A DNA stretch of 64,000 bases from Haliotis asinina (GCF_037392515.1 NC_090288.1:3217501-3281500); one strand, 5' to 3'. Shown: positions 36,001 through 43,226, counted from the first letter of the stretch. The notes: generated by a model not told the origin, from the sequence alone. Numbers and translations: made by a program.

Positions 36001-36850
36001 TAACTCTGAAAACACAAATTTCAGGATTCAGCTCTCAGGATTTCTTAAATATCAACAGAACCAAATATGATGTGTTCTCATGTTTATGCCCATTGTGCTC
36101 ATATATATTCAATAAAATAAGAAACACAAATTTACATTTATCCAAGAGTTTTCAATACATGCACTTCCACTTTGAACAAATACCTGATATTTTCTTTTCT
36201 ATTGAACGGCAAATAAAATCAATTACCTTTCAATAACATAACGTGTATGGGTTCTGAATCTCCTAGTCTTTAATGAATATTGTATTTATTATTCATAACC
36301 ATGCACCTGAAAAATAATGTGAACTGACCGGTATGAGTTTATGACAGCTGAATTGAATCAACATTTCTCAGAAATCTTAGCCATATTGAACATGTACCTA
36401 ACAACAGGAAACCTGGCCCTGGAGTAATCAGAAAAAATACATAACTTTTGTCGAATTTGAGAAATATTATTGGGTTATCTCCCTTTGATACTTGGACCTT
36501 AACATTCACCGGTTTTAAAACAAAATCCGGTCACATTTTCCAAGCGAAAAGATTTCAAACATCTACATTTGCATCAAGTTATGACTTATTGTTCCAAATC
36601 CAATAACAAGGAAGAAATGGGTACGTGATAACACAAACCAGCAGCTTTTTTGATGAATTTTAGTCATTAGCAATCACCCACATATCTACTCAATATCTAG
36701 GCATATTCGTCTATGAAAAACGTCACACCTTTTCAGTCTTGGCAGTTGAGCTGTGTTGCTGTTGTGATCTCTGTTCCATTCATCGAGAACCGAGCTAAAC
36801 TCGGTTTGCGATTCTGACGCGGACACAGAGGTAGAAGCAGTCGAAGACAT
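1..36850 (-). CDS. DCAF1: DCAF1 (VprBP), CUL4-DDB1 ubiquitin ligase substrate receptor; 5' 25 exons, 3' end off window
   Basis: Spliced gene, 25 coding exons (listed separately) joined at GT-AG sites with unbroken phase for 3,193 nt, about 1,064 codons. DCAF1 is the substrate-recognition subunit of nuclear CRL4 and also serves the HECT ligase EDD/UBR5. Recognised from successive family blocks: [11 protein letters not shown] near residue 60, the ACRLLLD-MPG block near 120, SNSSW near 290, [13 protein letters not shown] near 400, [12 protein letters not shown] near 500, NCVCGP near 675, [15 protein letters not shown] near 735, a LisH motif at about 816-843, and [19 protein letters not shown] near 1010. 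Known family order is armadillo-like repeats, LisH, WD40 propeller (binds DDB1 and Vpr), acidic tail; the last two are beyond position 1. An in-frame TGA 21 nt before the ATG supports the chosen start. The exon 22/23 junction is the only uncertain join. Identity is by remembered family similarity, with no alignment run. Confidence 0.95.
907..1866 (-). pseudogene. DIRS tyrosine recombinase, copy 1
   Basis: An uninterrupted 319-codon frame. The N-terminal core-binding part has SDYLCYLRQ and [12 protein letters not shown]; the catalytic part has the HxxR motif in [11 protein letters not shown] near residue 250 and the tail [14 protein letters not shown]. In copy 2 of this window the corresponding tail reads FTNHYLWD, so the presumed nucleophilic Tyr is Ser here and the protein is probably inactive. 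The first catalytic Arg is not evident. Domain assignment is by family pattern. Confidence 0.75.
2152..3063 (-). pseudogene. DIRS RT / RNase H remnant, copy 1
   Basis: One frame reads [20 protein letters not shown], the end of the reverse transcriptase. A second frame (2583-2915) holds [20 protein letters not shown], and the first resumes with RNase H text ([33 protein letters not shown]). Switching frames shows at least two frameshifts. The RT palm is missing, deleted or displaced by the SINE next to it. Confidence 0.75.
3080..3222 (+). repeat. tRNA-derived SINE nested in DIRS copy 1
   Basis: The head has a pol III box A (GTAGCCTAGTGGTT) and box B (GGGTTCGATTCC) with tRNA spacing. The tail, GGAATATTGCTAAAAGCGGCG then (CTCA)n, matches headless fragments at 48.5, 60.5 and 61.3 kb. 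The insertion interrupts the DIRS RT right after its NH-LVWGLQ-type segment read on the minus strand. Confidence 0.85.
3522..3559. repeat. Perfect 16-bp inverted repeat
   Basis: Arm 3522-3537 (ATTTCATCAACTGAGA) is exactly complementary to 3544-3559, with a 6-nt loop. It sits between the DIRS coding remnant and the right terminal repeat. Function unknown. Confidence 0.85.
3962..4122 (-). repeat. tRNA-derived SINE, minus strand
   Basis: Diverged copy of the 3080-3222 family. On the minus strand it starts with GGGTAGCCTAATTGTT (box A-like), followed by box B-like CCAAGTTCAGTTCC, and ends in the AATATTGCTAAAAGCAGCAT tail. Confidence 0.7.
4228..4303 (-). CDS. DCAF1: DCAF1 exon 24
   Basis: Residues 1025-1050: [20 protein letters not shown], then RLRKRE. 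Acceptor ctgtgcag, donor AGAA|gtaagt. Confidence 0.93.
4470..4672. repeat. Divergent minisatellite, about 22-30 bp units
   Basis: Seven to eight irregular copies of a unit like CATATGAACATCACTTGT with TCAACA or TTGACA joins. It abuts the donor side of DCAF1 exon 23. Confidence 0.8.
4678..4897 (-). CDS. DCAF1: DCAF1 exon 23
   Basis: Residues 952-1025. Contains [20 protein letters not shown] and TCPPMSLF, a highly conserved family block that precedes the WD40 region. Acceptor cttccacag, donor TTCAA|gtgagt. See exon 22 for the alternative join. Confidence 0.92.
5289..5496 (-). CDS. DCAF1: DCAF1 exon 22 (Ser/Thr/Pro linker)
   Basis: About residues 883-952, low-complexity S/T/P/A sequence with the conserved-looking [15 protein letters not shown]. 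Acceptor actttcag. The end given uses donor GTCA|gtgtgt, which keeps phase with the acceptor at 4897. A better-looking donor, AGG|gtcagt (end 5293), would keep phase only with an acceptor 11 nt inside exon 23. Confidence 0.75.
5884..6002 (-). CDS. DCAF1: DCAF1 exon 21
   Basis: Residues 843-882. Completes the LisH segment ([16 protein letters not shown]), then Ser/Thr/Pro-rich linker ending STPRL. Acceptor tgttacag, donor ACTC|gtaagt. Confidence 0.88.
6531..6612 (-). CDS. DCAF1: DCAF1 exon 20 (LisH motif)
   Basis: Residues 816-843 with [20 protein letters not shown], the LisH helix pair that in DCAF1 mediates dimerisation. Acceptor gtttccag, donor AAAG|gtgaca. Confidence 0.94.
6778..7025 (+). 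repeat. Gastropod-type interspersed repeat, 5'-truncated
   Basis: Diverged copy of the family best seen at 21089-21360: CACTCAGCAAAATTCC, GAGTCTGGACAAGACAATCC, GTCAACAAAGTCAGTAAGCC, CTCTTACGACATGCAAGC in the family order. Confidence 0.75.
7238..7374 (-). CDS. DCAF1: DCAF1 exon 19
   Basis: Residues 770-815: [20 protein letters not shown], then LLERVSGKR. Acceptor gctccag, donor AAAG|gttagt. Confidence 0.95.
7802..7883 (-). CDS. DCAF1: DCAF1 exon 18
   Basis: Residues 743-770 with [20 protein letters not shown]. Acceptor cttttcag, donor CAAT|gtaagt. Confidence 0.95.
8494..8565 (-). CDS. DCAF1: DCAF1 exon 17
   Basis: Residues 719-742: [12 protein letters not shown] then [12 protein letters not shown]. 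24 codons, phase 0-0. Acceptor tgttgcag, donor CAAG|gtaggt. The exon 16-17 intron contains the inverted-arm and minisatellite complex. Confidence 0.96.
8704..9044. repeat. Left arm of a large inverted repeat
   Basis: Imperfect reverse complement of 11684-12170. Matched landmarks include ttctgattggct / agccaatcagaa, tacttctttgtct / aagaagtcct, gcttcaaacagtt / aactgtttgaagc and gttgttcactg / cagtgaacaac. Together with the array between, this has the layout of a foldback or pearl-type mobile element (long inverted arms around a tandem-repeat core). No coding sequence seen. Confidence 0.75.
9032..9193. repeat. Hairpin-forming inverted repeat next to the minisatellite
   Basis: CCATGGGCTCATGTACCCTT and its complement near 9127-9146 pair, extending through GAGGTTTGTTTATGTTCC-type arms around a short spacer. 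It is bordered by GTTGTTCACTGGT and ACCAGTGAACAAC, with three tandem GGCTCATGACC copies inside. The same end motif recurs at 11686. Confidence 0.8.
9197..11681. repeat. 49-bp minisatellite, 51 units
   Basis: Unit starts fall at 9201 + 49n to 11651 wherever checked, with no indels seen. The unit runs CATTATACCATTGTTGCCCT, TTACCTGACTACATCTCCCT, GATACTAAC. Variants are ATACCATT or ATACCACT and GCCCTTTACC or GCACTTTATC, arranged in blocks. It matches the plus strand of the DCAF1 exon 16 donor region at 12222-12262. On the DCAF1 sense strand each unit carries donor-like ATG|gttagt and, in the CCTTTACC type, CAG|gtaaag. Confidence 0.97.
11684..12170. repeat. Right arm of a large inverted repeat
   Basis: Counterpart of 8704-9044, longer by about 140 bp owing to extra sequence near 11740-11890. 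Ends about 75 bp before DCAF1 exon 16. Confidence 0.75.
12247..12366 (-). CDS. DCAF1: DCAF1 exon 16
   Basis: Residues 679-718, ending in [14 protein letters not shown]. Acceptor ccattgcag; donor ATAATG|gtgagtatc. An alternative GT eight bases earlier would break the frame into exon 17. The last 14 coding bases and the donor are the part matched by the 49-bp minisatellite unit. Confidence 0.94.
14296..14550 (+). repeat. Gastropod-type interspersed repeat
   Basis: GTGAGTGAGTTTAGGTTTAT start, then GTCTGGACCAAACAATCCAG, CATGTGTCAACCAAGTCAGC, and CTCTTATGACAAGCATGGGT. In the intron below DCAF1 exon 15. Confidence 0.85.
14678..14780 (-). CDS. DCAF1: DCAF1 exon 15
   Basis: Residues 644-678: [20 protein letters not shown], then [11 protein letters not shown]. 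Acceptor catccacag, donor AAGG|gtgag. Confidence 0.95.
15914..15958 (-). CDS. Candidate alternative 45-nt exon of DCAF1, duplicate of the exon 14 tail
   Basis: Bounded by acceptor gatacatag and donor CATCAG|gtatgt. It is 45 nt, has no stop in the DCAF1 frame, and has the same entry and exit phase as the exon 14 donor, so inclusion would insert 15 residues ([15 protein letters not shown]) before VIIGLAEGE. Its 3' end, including CCAGCCATCAG|gta and further scattered matches, resembles the end of exon 14, suggesting a partial exon duplication. The polypyrimidine tract is weak. It could be a dead duplicate rather than a used exon. Confidence 0.45.
16190..17105. repeat. Divergent tandem repeat, about 170-bp units
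   Basis: About five units sharing GTTCTGCTCCGGAAACGAAA, CCATGGAAAC, ATCACAAAAACC and CCAAGTTTTGCAG. It ends in a (GGAC)n tract at about 17033-17058 and CCAGGGGGATAA. Chance ORFs across it are not genes. Confidence 0.8.
18193..18312 (-). CDS. DCAF1: DCAF1 exon 14
   Basis: Residues 604-644 with [20 protein letters not shown]. Ends in CCAGCCATCAG|gtacgt. The last 45 nt have a diverged duplicate at 15914-15958 (see the cassette-exon entry). Confidence 0.92.
18374..19894. mobile_element. Non-autonomous DNA transposon with TTAA target duplication
   Basis: TTAA at 18370-18373 and 19895-19898 flanks a 13-bp terminal inverted repeat AGGTCACATGCAA / TTGCATGTGACCT. The interior holds repeated GCAAAAATATC(A/G)TGAC motifs and a perfect 16-bp inverted repeat at about 19095-19138. 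No transposase ORF. TTAA duplication is typical of piggyBac-type elements; the family is not established. Confidence 0.7.
20772..20941 (-). CDS. DCAF1: DCAF1 exon 13
   Basis: Residues 548-604 with [20 protein letters not shown] and [18 protein letters not shown], helical repeat sequence of the family. Acceptor atatttcag, donor GAAA|gtaag. Confidence 0.92.
21089..21360 (+). repeat. Gastropod-type interspersed repeat, best copy
   Basis: Runs (GAGT)n, TTTAGTTTTACGCCACACTC, AGCAATATTCCAGCTATATG, GCGATCTGCGC-type and CCTCTTACGACAAGCTGAGT segments, ending CCCGGGACCTTCACGGG. It has no intact pol III head. I associate this repeat with abalone genomes from memory. Confidence 0.88.
21410..22030. repeat. 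Divergent tandem repeat, two units of about 300 bp
   Basis: Units share ACCTTCCCT, CGCTGACAAGGTAAAATGC, AAGGTCAA(A/G)GTCA and CTGACTGAGACCTTTC. Ends in GGACGGACGGA and GCAAGGGATAAT, the same kind of terminus as the repeat at 16-17 kb. Confidence 0.75.
22971..23180 (-). CDS. DCAF1: DCAF1 exon 12
   Basis: Residues 478-547: [14 protein letters not shown], then [19 protein letters not shown]. 70 codons, phase 0-0. Acceptor cttgtag, donor TAAG|gtaagg. Confidence 0.96.
23305..23460 (-). repeat. tRNA-derived SINE, minus strand
   Basis: Minus-strand head GGGTAGCCTAGTGGTTAAAC with box B GGGTTCGATTCC; tail AATATTGCTATAATTAGTAT. Same family as 3080-3222. Confidence 0.82.
23788..23926 (-). CDS. DCAF1: DCAF1 exon 11
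   Basis: Residues 431-477 with [20 protein letters not shown] and DGLRRLFNV. Acceptor tgttccag, donor TGTG|gtcagt. A divergent minisatellite lies just upstream of it in the gene's sense. Confidence 0.95.
23998..24186. repeat. Divergent minisatellite, about 37-40 bp units
   Basis: Five imperfect copies containing GGCCTTTCATTAACACTG, starting about 70 bp upstream (gene sense) of the DCAF1 exon 11 acceptor. Confidence 0.75.
24525..24565 (-). CDS. DCAF1: DCAF1 exon 10 (41-nt microexon)
   Basis: Residues 418-431, [14 protein letters not shown], which fills exactly the family segment between exons 9 and 11. Acceptor ctttttcag, donor TTGG|gtatgt. The phase match on both sides confirms it. Confidence 0.92.
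25182..25340 (-). CDS. DCAF1: DCAF1 exon 9
   Basis: Residues 365-417. Contains [20 protein letters not shown] and [17 protein letters not shown], the best-conserved armadillo block of the family. Acceptor tattttcag, donor AAGG|gtatt. Confidence 0.96.
25935..26036 (-). CDS. DCAF1: DCAF1 exon 8
   Basis: Residues 331-364 with [20 protein letters not shown]. 34 codons, phase 0-0. Acceptor attgtag, donor CAAG|gtgag. Confidence 0.94.
26348..26490 (-). CDS. DCAF1: DCAF1 exon 7
   Basis: Residues 283-330 with [20 protein letters not shown] and [12 protein letters not shown], strongly family-like. Acceptor ttattacag, donor GGAG|gtcagt. Confidence 0.95.
26600..26700 (-). repeat. SINE fragment, family of 51265-51540
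   Basis: Contains CATATTTGGGATTACACTTT, CTTAGTTTAGTACAGATTCT and CATATTCGAACCCACATCC (box B on the minus strand). Similar fragments occur at 47.44 and 51.3-51.66 kb. Confidence 0.65.
26939..27254 (-). CDS. DCAF1: DCAF1 exon 6
   Basis: Residues 178-283, the longest exon seen. It opens with a helix [14 protein letters not shown], then a low-complexity charged linker rich in S, E and K with basic patches ([11 protein letters not shown]). This matches the disordered acidic/basic insert of the family, shorter here than in vertebrates as I recall them. Donor GGAA|gtaagt. Confidence 0.9.
28238..29260 (-). pseudogene. DIRS tyrosine recombinase remnant, copy 2
   Basis: Frames include [17 protein letters not shown] (HxxR) and, in a second frame, [20 protein letters not shown], which keeps the candidate catalytic Tyr that is lost in copies 1 and 3. 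The frame changes and stops show it is dead. Confidence 0.7.
29303..30746 (-). pseudogene. DIRS RT / RNase H remnant, copy 2
   Basis: 30378-30746 reads [20 protein letters not shown] and [11 protein letters not shown], reverse transcriptase motifs, with FYLDNG where the catalytic YxDD motif belongs, so one Asp is Asn. RNase H pieces lie at 29303-29542 ([20 protein letters not shown]). The SINE at 29850-30350 interrupts it. Confidence 0.75.
29850..30350 (+). repeat. tRNA-derived SINE, about 500 bp, nested in DIRS copy 2
   Basis: Head GGGCGAGCTGGCTAAGGCG (box A) and GGTTTCAGGATCGAGCC (box B); tail AGCGCCTTGAGCATGCACTA and GTGCTATATAAATATCC. It is flanked by ATCAAA-type direct repeats (29842 and about 30350), which fit a target site duplication. 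Confidence 0.82.
30926..31165 (+). repeat. Gastropod-type repeat with long (GAGT)n start
   Basis: (TGAG)n over about 60 bp, then GAGTTTAGTTTTATATCACA, CTCAGCAATATTCCAGCTAC, ACCAGACAATCCAGTG and TCAACCAGGTCAGC. A second short piece is at 31277-31350. Confidence 0.85.
31527..31664 (-). CDS. DCAF1: DCAF1 exon 5
   Basis: Residues 132-177, containing [20 protein letters not shown]. Acceptor gtttgtag, donor AATG|gtgag. The intron after it is 4.3 kb long and holds a DIRS-like element. Confidence 0.94.
32834..32953 (-). CDS. DCAF1: DCAF1 exon 4
   Basis: Residues 92-131, containing [20 protein letters not shown]. Acceptor gttttag, donor CACG|gtgaga. Exactly 40 codons, phase 0-0. Confidence 0.94.
33055..33130 (-). 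repeat. Hairpin followed by GAAACG, possible Penelope-like element fragment
   Basis: On the minus strand ATGTAAGAATCTACAT forms a short hairpin directly followed by TGAAACGTCGCTCAAACG. The arrangement resembles the piece at 59525-59600. Weak, no coding sequence. Confidence 0.3.
33572..33645 (-). CDS. DCAF1: DCAF1 exon 3
   Basis: Residues 67-91, containing [17 protein letters not shown]. Acceptor tttatag, donor GAG|gtaact. Start of the armadillo-like fold. Confidence 0.93.
35097..35173 (-). CDS. DCAF1: DCAF1 exon 2
   Basis: Residues 41-67, containing [12 protein letters not shown], a conserved DCAF1 block. Acceptor ttttcag, donor CCAG|gtagc. Confidence 0.93.
36729..36850 (-). CDS. DCAF1: DCAF1 exon 1 (start codon)
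   Basis: Codes for residues 1-41, beginning [15 protein letters not shown]. The ATG is at 36850-36848, preceded in frame by TGA. Donor AAAAG|gtgtg. The [10 protein letters not shown] segment matches the short acidic/aromatic start of the DCAF1 N-terminal helix. The 5' UTR lies upstream; its end is not defined. Confidence 0.85.
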
Positions 36851-37310
36851 TGTTTTGAATCGAGTGTTTCAAAATCAAAACACTGAAAGTGGTTGAAGTC
36901 TGTATGACAATAATTCGCTTATCGGAGTAATAAAACGACCCCGAAACACTCCGAAGAGTCTCTCAGGAATAATGACTGTACTCTTTTGGAGTAAAAAAGT
37001 ATGGAAGTAGCTGTCTATTGCAAAATCAACGAATATGTTCCACCATCACATGCAACATTTTCGCAAACGACGCCATGCCGTTCACAACTTTCCGGTAGTC
37101 TTTCCCATTTGTAGTTTCGTATTTAATGAACTTAAATCAGCTTCAAATCGACCTGATGGTGTTAATTTAAAACTCAAATAATATATTATTTGCTTTTAAG
37201 CAAAGGTTAATATAGTAATTTAATTTCGAAAATTATGGAAATAGTAAACTGGTATCTGGTCGTTTCAAAGACTAGTGCAAGGTCTAGTATGCGCAGACGC
37301 ACTATGGGAA
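36851..37310 (-). promoter_or_regulatory. Probable DCAF1 promoter / 5' UTR region
   Basis: Upstream of the DCAF1 start codon and without repeats. On the plus strand it contains CTTTCCGG at about 37088-37095 (ETS-like) and TGCGCAGACGCA at about 37290-37301 (NRF1-like), elements common in TATA-less housekeeping promoters. Position is inferred from gene context only; no transcription start can be fixed. Confidence 0.35.
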
Positions 37311-40300
37311 TCCCGTGTATTTTAAGAGGGGCACTGATGATGAACGAATAATGTTTCTCACCAACGGTCTAATTACGAAACCAAGCAGCAAACTGGTCAA
37401 CAGCCGTTCCCTCGACCGTGACGGACACGGGGACTTGGCTCCTGTCCACATAAGCAGAATTTCTTCACCTTAAACAGTCAGGAGGCAGAATGCCCATCAT
37501 ATGCTATTATTTAAAAATATCCATGGGATTCCTTGTCTGGTTGTAACAAAATATCCCGGCAGTGTAGTTTTTTTTCTGATGCCTGGGTGGTATAGGGACT
37601 GATCCAATTTGATCCCATTTCTGTGTTTTTTGCCCCGATATTTAATATCACGTAGCAAGCCATTTGCTATAAGTCCGAAAGATTGCAAAGCTTTATACTT
37701 AGATAGTTTTGAGGGTTGGCCCAGGGGTCATAGAAAACATGATACGTAAATTTTGACCCTGGTTTATTTTCTGTGAGAATAAAAACACACAGTTGATTTA
37801 GCTGAATTCGTAAACTATTAACAACGACTTTGCAATTGGTAGTGAAATCTGAAAATTTTCTTAAGTAAAAAAAACCTGATTATACCCATTTACCTAAGTA
37901 GTCAGCAAATGTCTATATGTATGTAACAACTAAGTTCCGTTGGTATCCTCAAAACAGTTTCGGCCCATAAGTGTTTTCAGGCTGCATGCGACACAGAGAT
38001 TACATCTTCCTTGCTGTAACTCGCATTTGATGGTATAAACCTACACGTGTTGATGGTCAGTTAAGGAATTTATAACGGGTATAATTAGTAGTAACACCAC
38101 TAAAATTGCTCGACAAAGGTTCCCATTTACTCAATACTCAACATTATAAATTAAGGTCTGTAGTGGCAAATATATTGCATGTTGTATAATATGTGCATGT
38201 AAGTGACGCAAGAGGGTTTATCAGCTGAGTTACAAAAACAAACATGGATCAAAGGATTAACCGATAACACACTGATTGATTAATTACTTCCACAGCGCAT
38301 TTGTCAAAAAGACAATGTTTATAAGTGCAGATTTACTAATCTATGCCAGGAAGCCTATATCAGGGATACTCTACAACTGGGAAAGGTCACTCGCTCGCTT
38401 TCTTTACCATTTGTACTAATAGCGTGTGCCTCGTGATGCTCCAACGCACACAGTGACTTGGTTCGTTCCCAGCGCAAATTCAGTTGTGTTAAACAGAACT
38501 TCAGCCAGTTTATTGTATCAGTCGGAATGTTACGATGAATGAATGAATTATAGTAAGAATTAACCGTAAGAATTATGTGAGTGAATGAAAGAAATAAAGA
38601 AAAAGAATAAAAGAAAGAAGTATATATGTGAATGAATGAAAGAATAAATGATACACCACGGCCTTCCCTCCCAAAACATGTTAAAGAACGCAAAAGTATC
38701 GCGAGAACACATGTTAACATCAGCTGTCCTTTTGAAAAATGTACTTTGAGACTTTTTTCTATTTACATTAGTAAATAATTCAGATGTCTTATTGTATGTG
38801 GGGAATGAAATAGACATTGACAAAATGTTATCTGACACTGTCACACTGCCCTCAAAAATAAAGTGTAAAACTGTCACAAAGCGTTCTATAACACCTTTAC
38901 TGTTTTGTCAAATAATAAGATCAACAAGAAAGAAAGAAGTTATGGAACTATAACCCTCAAGCATGTATGACGAATCAGAACAGATCGGCGACGTGTAGCA
39001 TTCCAATGGCGGATCAGAGCAGAACGGCGAAATGTCATATTTTTCACACACCTAAGTTACGCCCTAACAATTTTTTAAGTCATAGAACTGTCACCACTAA
39101 TTGCAAATACCTTTCAACTAAAGGTATGTTTTCCTTCTAAAAATTAAACGAATGTGTGAAAAAAGTTTTTATCGGCACAATTTAGTATATCTTCGCGTTG
39201 AATCGAGACTAGAATCCAGTGAGCTATAACTTACCGACTTGAAACTTTACTACAAATCTACTGTCCTAACACGGACACTAATACCAATTATTTGATTTAA
39301 ACCGAAGTGACAAAATAGTTAACCTGACTTGTACATATTGGATTTCAGTTGTTACAACACTCAGCGAACAAAATCAGCTGTTGAAAAAAAATGGGCTCAA
39401 TCATAAATACTACGCTGCCACCATACTGGCTACACTGGTTACGGAACGACCCGAGACATACGTTCAGTGACTTTTCGAGTAGTTACTTCTCCCCCACTAT
39501 ATAGGCTCCCTGGTATATCCAATATGAATTCCATTATTTATTTAGATGAAAAACATTGGCGAATGAATGTTCTTCTTTTAGAAGTGATTATTTTTATAAA
39601 TGGCCTAACTTATAAAAATAAGAAACCTTTTTCAAGTTTTATTTCCATAAAAGATATATGTTAGCTGGGTCGCCGGGTGCAAAGGCAATAAATTTACATG
39701 ATTTGTAGTACTTTTTAAAATCTCACTTTTGATCAGTGAAAGTTTGGTTTAACTTCTTTTCTGCTCATAGTGTAAATATATTTTTCTTTACTATTAGGCA
39801 GATATTGTTTAGAAGGTTGCTATTTTCCCCTTTAAATCCAAAGAATATATTTTCTGATTTTAATTCAAACTGTCCTTCGCACAATAACCCGAGGCATGAG
39901 GACAATTCGGCCCACACTCGTTTTACAAAACTACACTGAAACAGTAGATGCCATACAAACTCACGCGCCTGTTAACAAAATGCGCATAACTGTGATTCTC
40001 TAATTCCAATCTTATTATTTGTTTAATTATTCTGAGTAATCTTGTATTGGAAACATTTAAAATTTACACTCTGTGTACATCTATTGGACATTAAATGTAT
40101 ACATCCCAATCATTCTGGAGAAATCGTCCTCCTAATATTTCGTTTCATTAAACATCTGGTAATATCAGAAAATAAAGTCATTTTATACTTATGTATACTT
40201 CTTTTTCTTCTTTCAAACAGATGAGTCCAGTTTCAGATCATAGGGTTGACGCTCGTTTATCATTACGGTCTGTGGTCTACAGACCATGAAGTGTTGTTAT

Positions 40301-40687
40301 ATATGAGAATGTAGGCGAATAGAGAACAACGTTTTCACCCGAGTTTCATTTGCTATATAGCGCACCCCTCCATTCCCGTCCTGATCCGTCAATGTACTTA
40401 GACATAATTACAGCCACTCATTTGGAATATAATACATGGTTAGGTAATTGAGAAAACTAAAAATTTTAGCCTCCGAGTCGAAGAATATATTGTCGTTTCT
40501 TTCAAATATGATGTCAGGAATTAACATAACCGATAACCGGGTAGATTAGAGTCATAGGGGATGGGATGAACGGATAGAAAATTTGTACCCGTCCTAGCCC
40601 TACACACCTAACACTGCACGCAAGCACACTTTCAAGCCTTAGGTATTTTTCTTAACAAAACCCACAAGATCCAATTCCATCCGAAAA

Positions 40688-40773
<86 letters not shown>

Positions 40774-41160
40774 GTGTCGGACAGTTTATAAAACACATTT
40801 GTAACAACTCACAATAATGTTGAATGTTGACTGATTAACTGTATAATGTATTTGGAAGTGTTAATTGTTTCATCTATAGTCGTATTATACCAAAGACAAT
40901 TCTTGTTGTTTTGTGCTGAAATGGGAAACTGGCAGAAACAGTTTTTTGCGCTGCTTTTTATGCAATGTAATTTTTCAGAACAGAAAACTTGTTAAGGATT
41001 GGTTAAGATACTACTTGGCCTGCAGAGATTCACGGTTTTAGAGAAGCGGGGTGGGGATGTGTGGGACTGGGAGTGGGGTGTGTGGGGGGTTGGGATGTGT
41101 GGAGTATACACTCATTTTCGCACGGATCTGAGTCGTCATATGACAAAATTTCTGGATAGA
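37311..41160. other. Gene-poor spacer between DCAF1 and the crystallin region
   Basis: AT-rich. Short ORFs here show low-complexity or random composition and no family motif. It holds GAATGAAT-rich tracts at about 38530-38645 and an (ATC)n microsatellite. I see no gene. Confidence 0.6.
40689..40773. repeat. (ATC)n microsatellite
   Basis: About 28 uninterrupted ATC/CAT trinucleotides. Confidence 0.98.
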
Positions 41161-41306
41161 TTCTGATTTATGGTCTCTGTTGTGACCGAGGTTCATCATG
41201 GCACAGATGAAACAATCAAATGTCAAAGTGAAGGTCATTTGTTCTAATTGTCTTGTATGACCCCTATGAGTCCGGAACTGTCTAGCATCGTTGCCCCATT
41301 GAACCT

Positions 41307-41581
41307 ATGGAAACATATCATTTGAGAGTGACACAATGGGAAGGACGCGTGGCCGAAAAAAATCACCCGTGTAGGCTTCAGTTGAAACAACTAGTGTCGT
41401 TCCAGCAAACCGGATGGCCTCTAAATCTTGTAGGTCACGGAAAGAGGCGAGTAGCTACGAATGGTGTAAGGCTGTGTCGTTACATTGCTTTACTCTGCCT
41501 GTTCCTCACAGTCGGGGCTGAAATCCTAATCAATCTTGTTACTGCCGCAACTGAAGGTGTCACTATGGTGATTCTAGCACG
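41307..41581 (+). other. ORF fragment with hydrophobic segment, shared by both duplicates
   Basis: 91 codons from ATG to the donor-like GCAC|gtaagtg. Residues about 55-91 are hydrophobic (RYIALLCLFLTVGAEILI then NLVTAATEGVT). The duplicate at 60784-60896 keeps this segment in frame with a few replacements, then a stop, but lacks the first half. No family recognised. It may be the remains of a membrane-protein exon. Confidence 0.3.
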
Positions 41582-42294
41582 TAAGTGACGGTCTTATGAG
41601 CATGTCCTGTGAACAGATATTTCCATTTTTATATGCATGCGTTCTTCTTTCAGTGCAGAAAACAATATACATGAATTTTAAGTTGTAAGAATTGTTGTAG
41701 ACAACTGCCTGCCCTGCTTGCAAATGGTAGTTGACCTTTGCTCGGGCCTGTCAAAAGTTTTTGAAGTTGGCCCGCCTGACTAGTGATGATTTAAGAGCTG
41801 GTCATGTTTCCTGAATCCTGACTTGCTAAGTTTAGCGTCAACATCGTCCTCAAAAACACAAACAAGTAGTCAAATGCACGTTGTTACAAATAACTATCTC
41901 CGCGTAAATCGTAAGTAGTAACGTTACTGGTCATTTTTGAAGTGCCAGAGGTTGACCCCAGCAGAGACCACCTCAAATGTAGACAATTACAACGTGTAGG
42001 ATTCTTCCAGTGATGATGACAGAAGTCTTTAAGATAATGTTTCAATATGGGTATTCTGACAGCGTGTACCATCAATGTCAGATGAGTTAACAGTGTGAAA
42101 CAACTAATAAATGAACTTGCGAAATGAATACTCTAGCTATTCTCATATGCGCTGTCTATATTGTCTATAAGTTATCATGAATTATTCGGACCCGTAAGAT
42201 GTCTGAAGGGCTAGTGACATTTTTGTGTCATTAGCCTCACTGGCTCGTGACAGTTTGAATCTATTTCTAACACTGAACTTAAGTACGGAATACT

Positions 42295-42400
42295 GACTGA
42301 GTGAGTATAGTTTTATCCGCCATGGTATACTGAGGTGCCTTCTGGTGCCCCCTGCTGTAATATTGCTATACGTAAAACCAAAGTCACTCACTGACTCTCC
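42295..42400. repeat. Fragments of gastropod-type and SINE-tail repeats
   Basis: ACTGAGTGAGTATAGTTTTA and then, inverted, AATATTGCTATACGTAAAAC with CACTCACTGAC, a short composite of repeat ends. Confidence 0.5.
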
Positions 42401-42499
42401 TCCCAGCTCACCAAAACACGCTGTCCAATACAAATGGAACGCGGCACCCACTTACAAATGCTCGGCTTCACAGGTAAAAATACAATGAATGGAAGAACA

Positions 42500-42785
42500 A
42501 GGAAATCTATTTAAATGTCTTTATTGATAAAATATGCAACTTTATAACTTCGCATTTGTTTGTCATGTTCCATTACTTTTTAACTTTAGTGATCAGTTAT
42601 TCTATATCATTTAGCATTTCTCTCTTCTTGGTGTTTGCAATTATATGCTATATTTTGAATAAAGTGATCTGTTTGTTTTCCATCTGCAGATATTGACATA
42701 AGGCGTGTATGCTGATGTATGTGCTGCGGGGCATCCATGTCTGTAGTCCAACAAAGGAGGAGCTGCTACACCATGTTGGCGTCAG
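42500..42785 (-). other. Crystallin copy A 3' UTR exon with poly(A) signal
   Basis: Acceptor tgtactttcag at 42786-42796; AATAAA at 42520-42525 on the minus strand. The first 110 nt are almost unchanged in copy B (61756 downwards), more conserved than the flanking intron. No ORF of note. Confidence 0.6.
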
Positions 42786-43226
42786 CTGAAAGTACAGGTA
42801 TTACAATTATTAATCACCTCAAAGGATAAACAACCATGAATTTATCTTGACAACAAAGCCTTCATTCATGCCTTACATGTAACCTACAATGTAAGACATG
42901 TAACCAGTCAACGACCAAATTAGTTTTTATAGACATACGAGACATTGCATTGTAGAAGAATTCTGGGAGTGCACACTAAGAGCCAGTGTAATATTTCTCA
43001 CTGTAAGCCAAACATGTTAAAACCATGTTCAGTGTCTTTAGCTCTTCGGTATATATTAATCATGGCGGATAAAAATAGTATGCCTAGGCAAGCATAAGAT
43101 TTTCCCAGCTCATCAAGCTGTGTTGCTATATTGGACATCAAAGGCCACTCGGGTTAGAGTCTGTGCATGACTGTCTGTGTTGCCATAAATATATTACACA
43201 GTTTTCTGATCAAATCCATACATACC

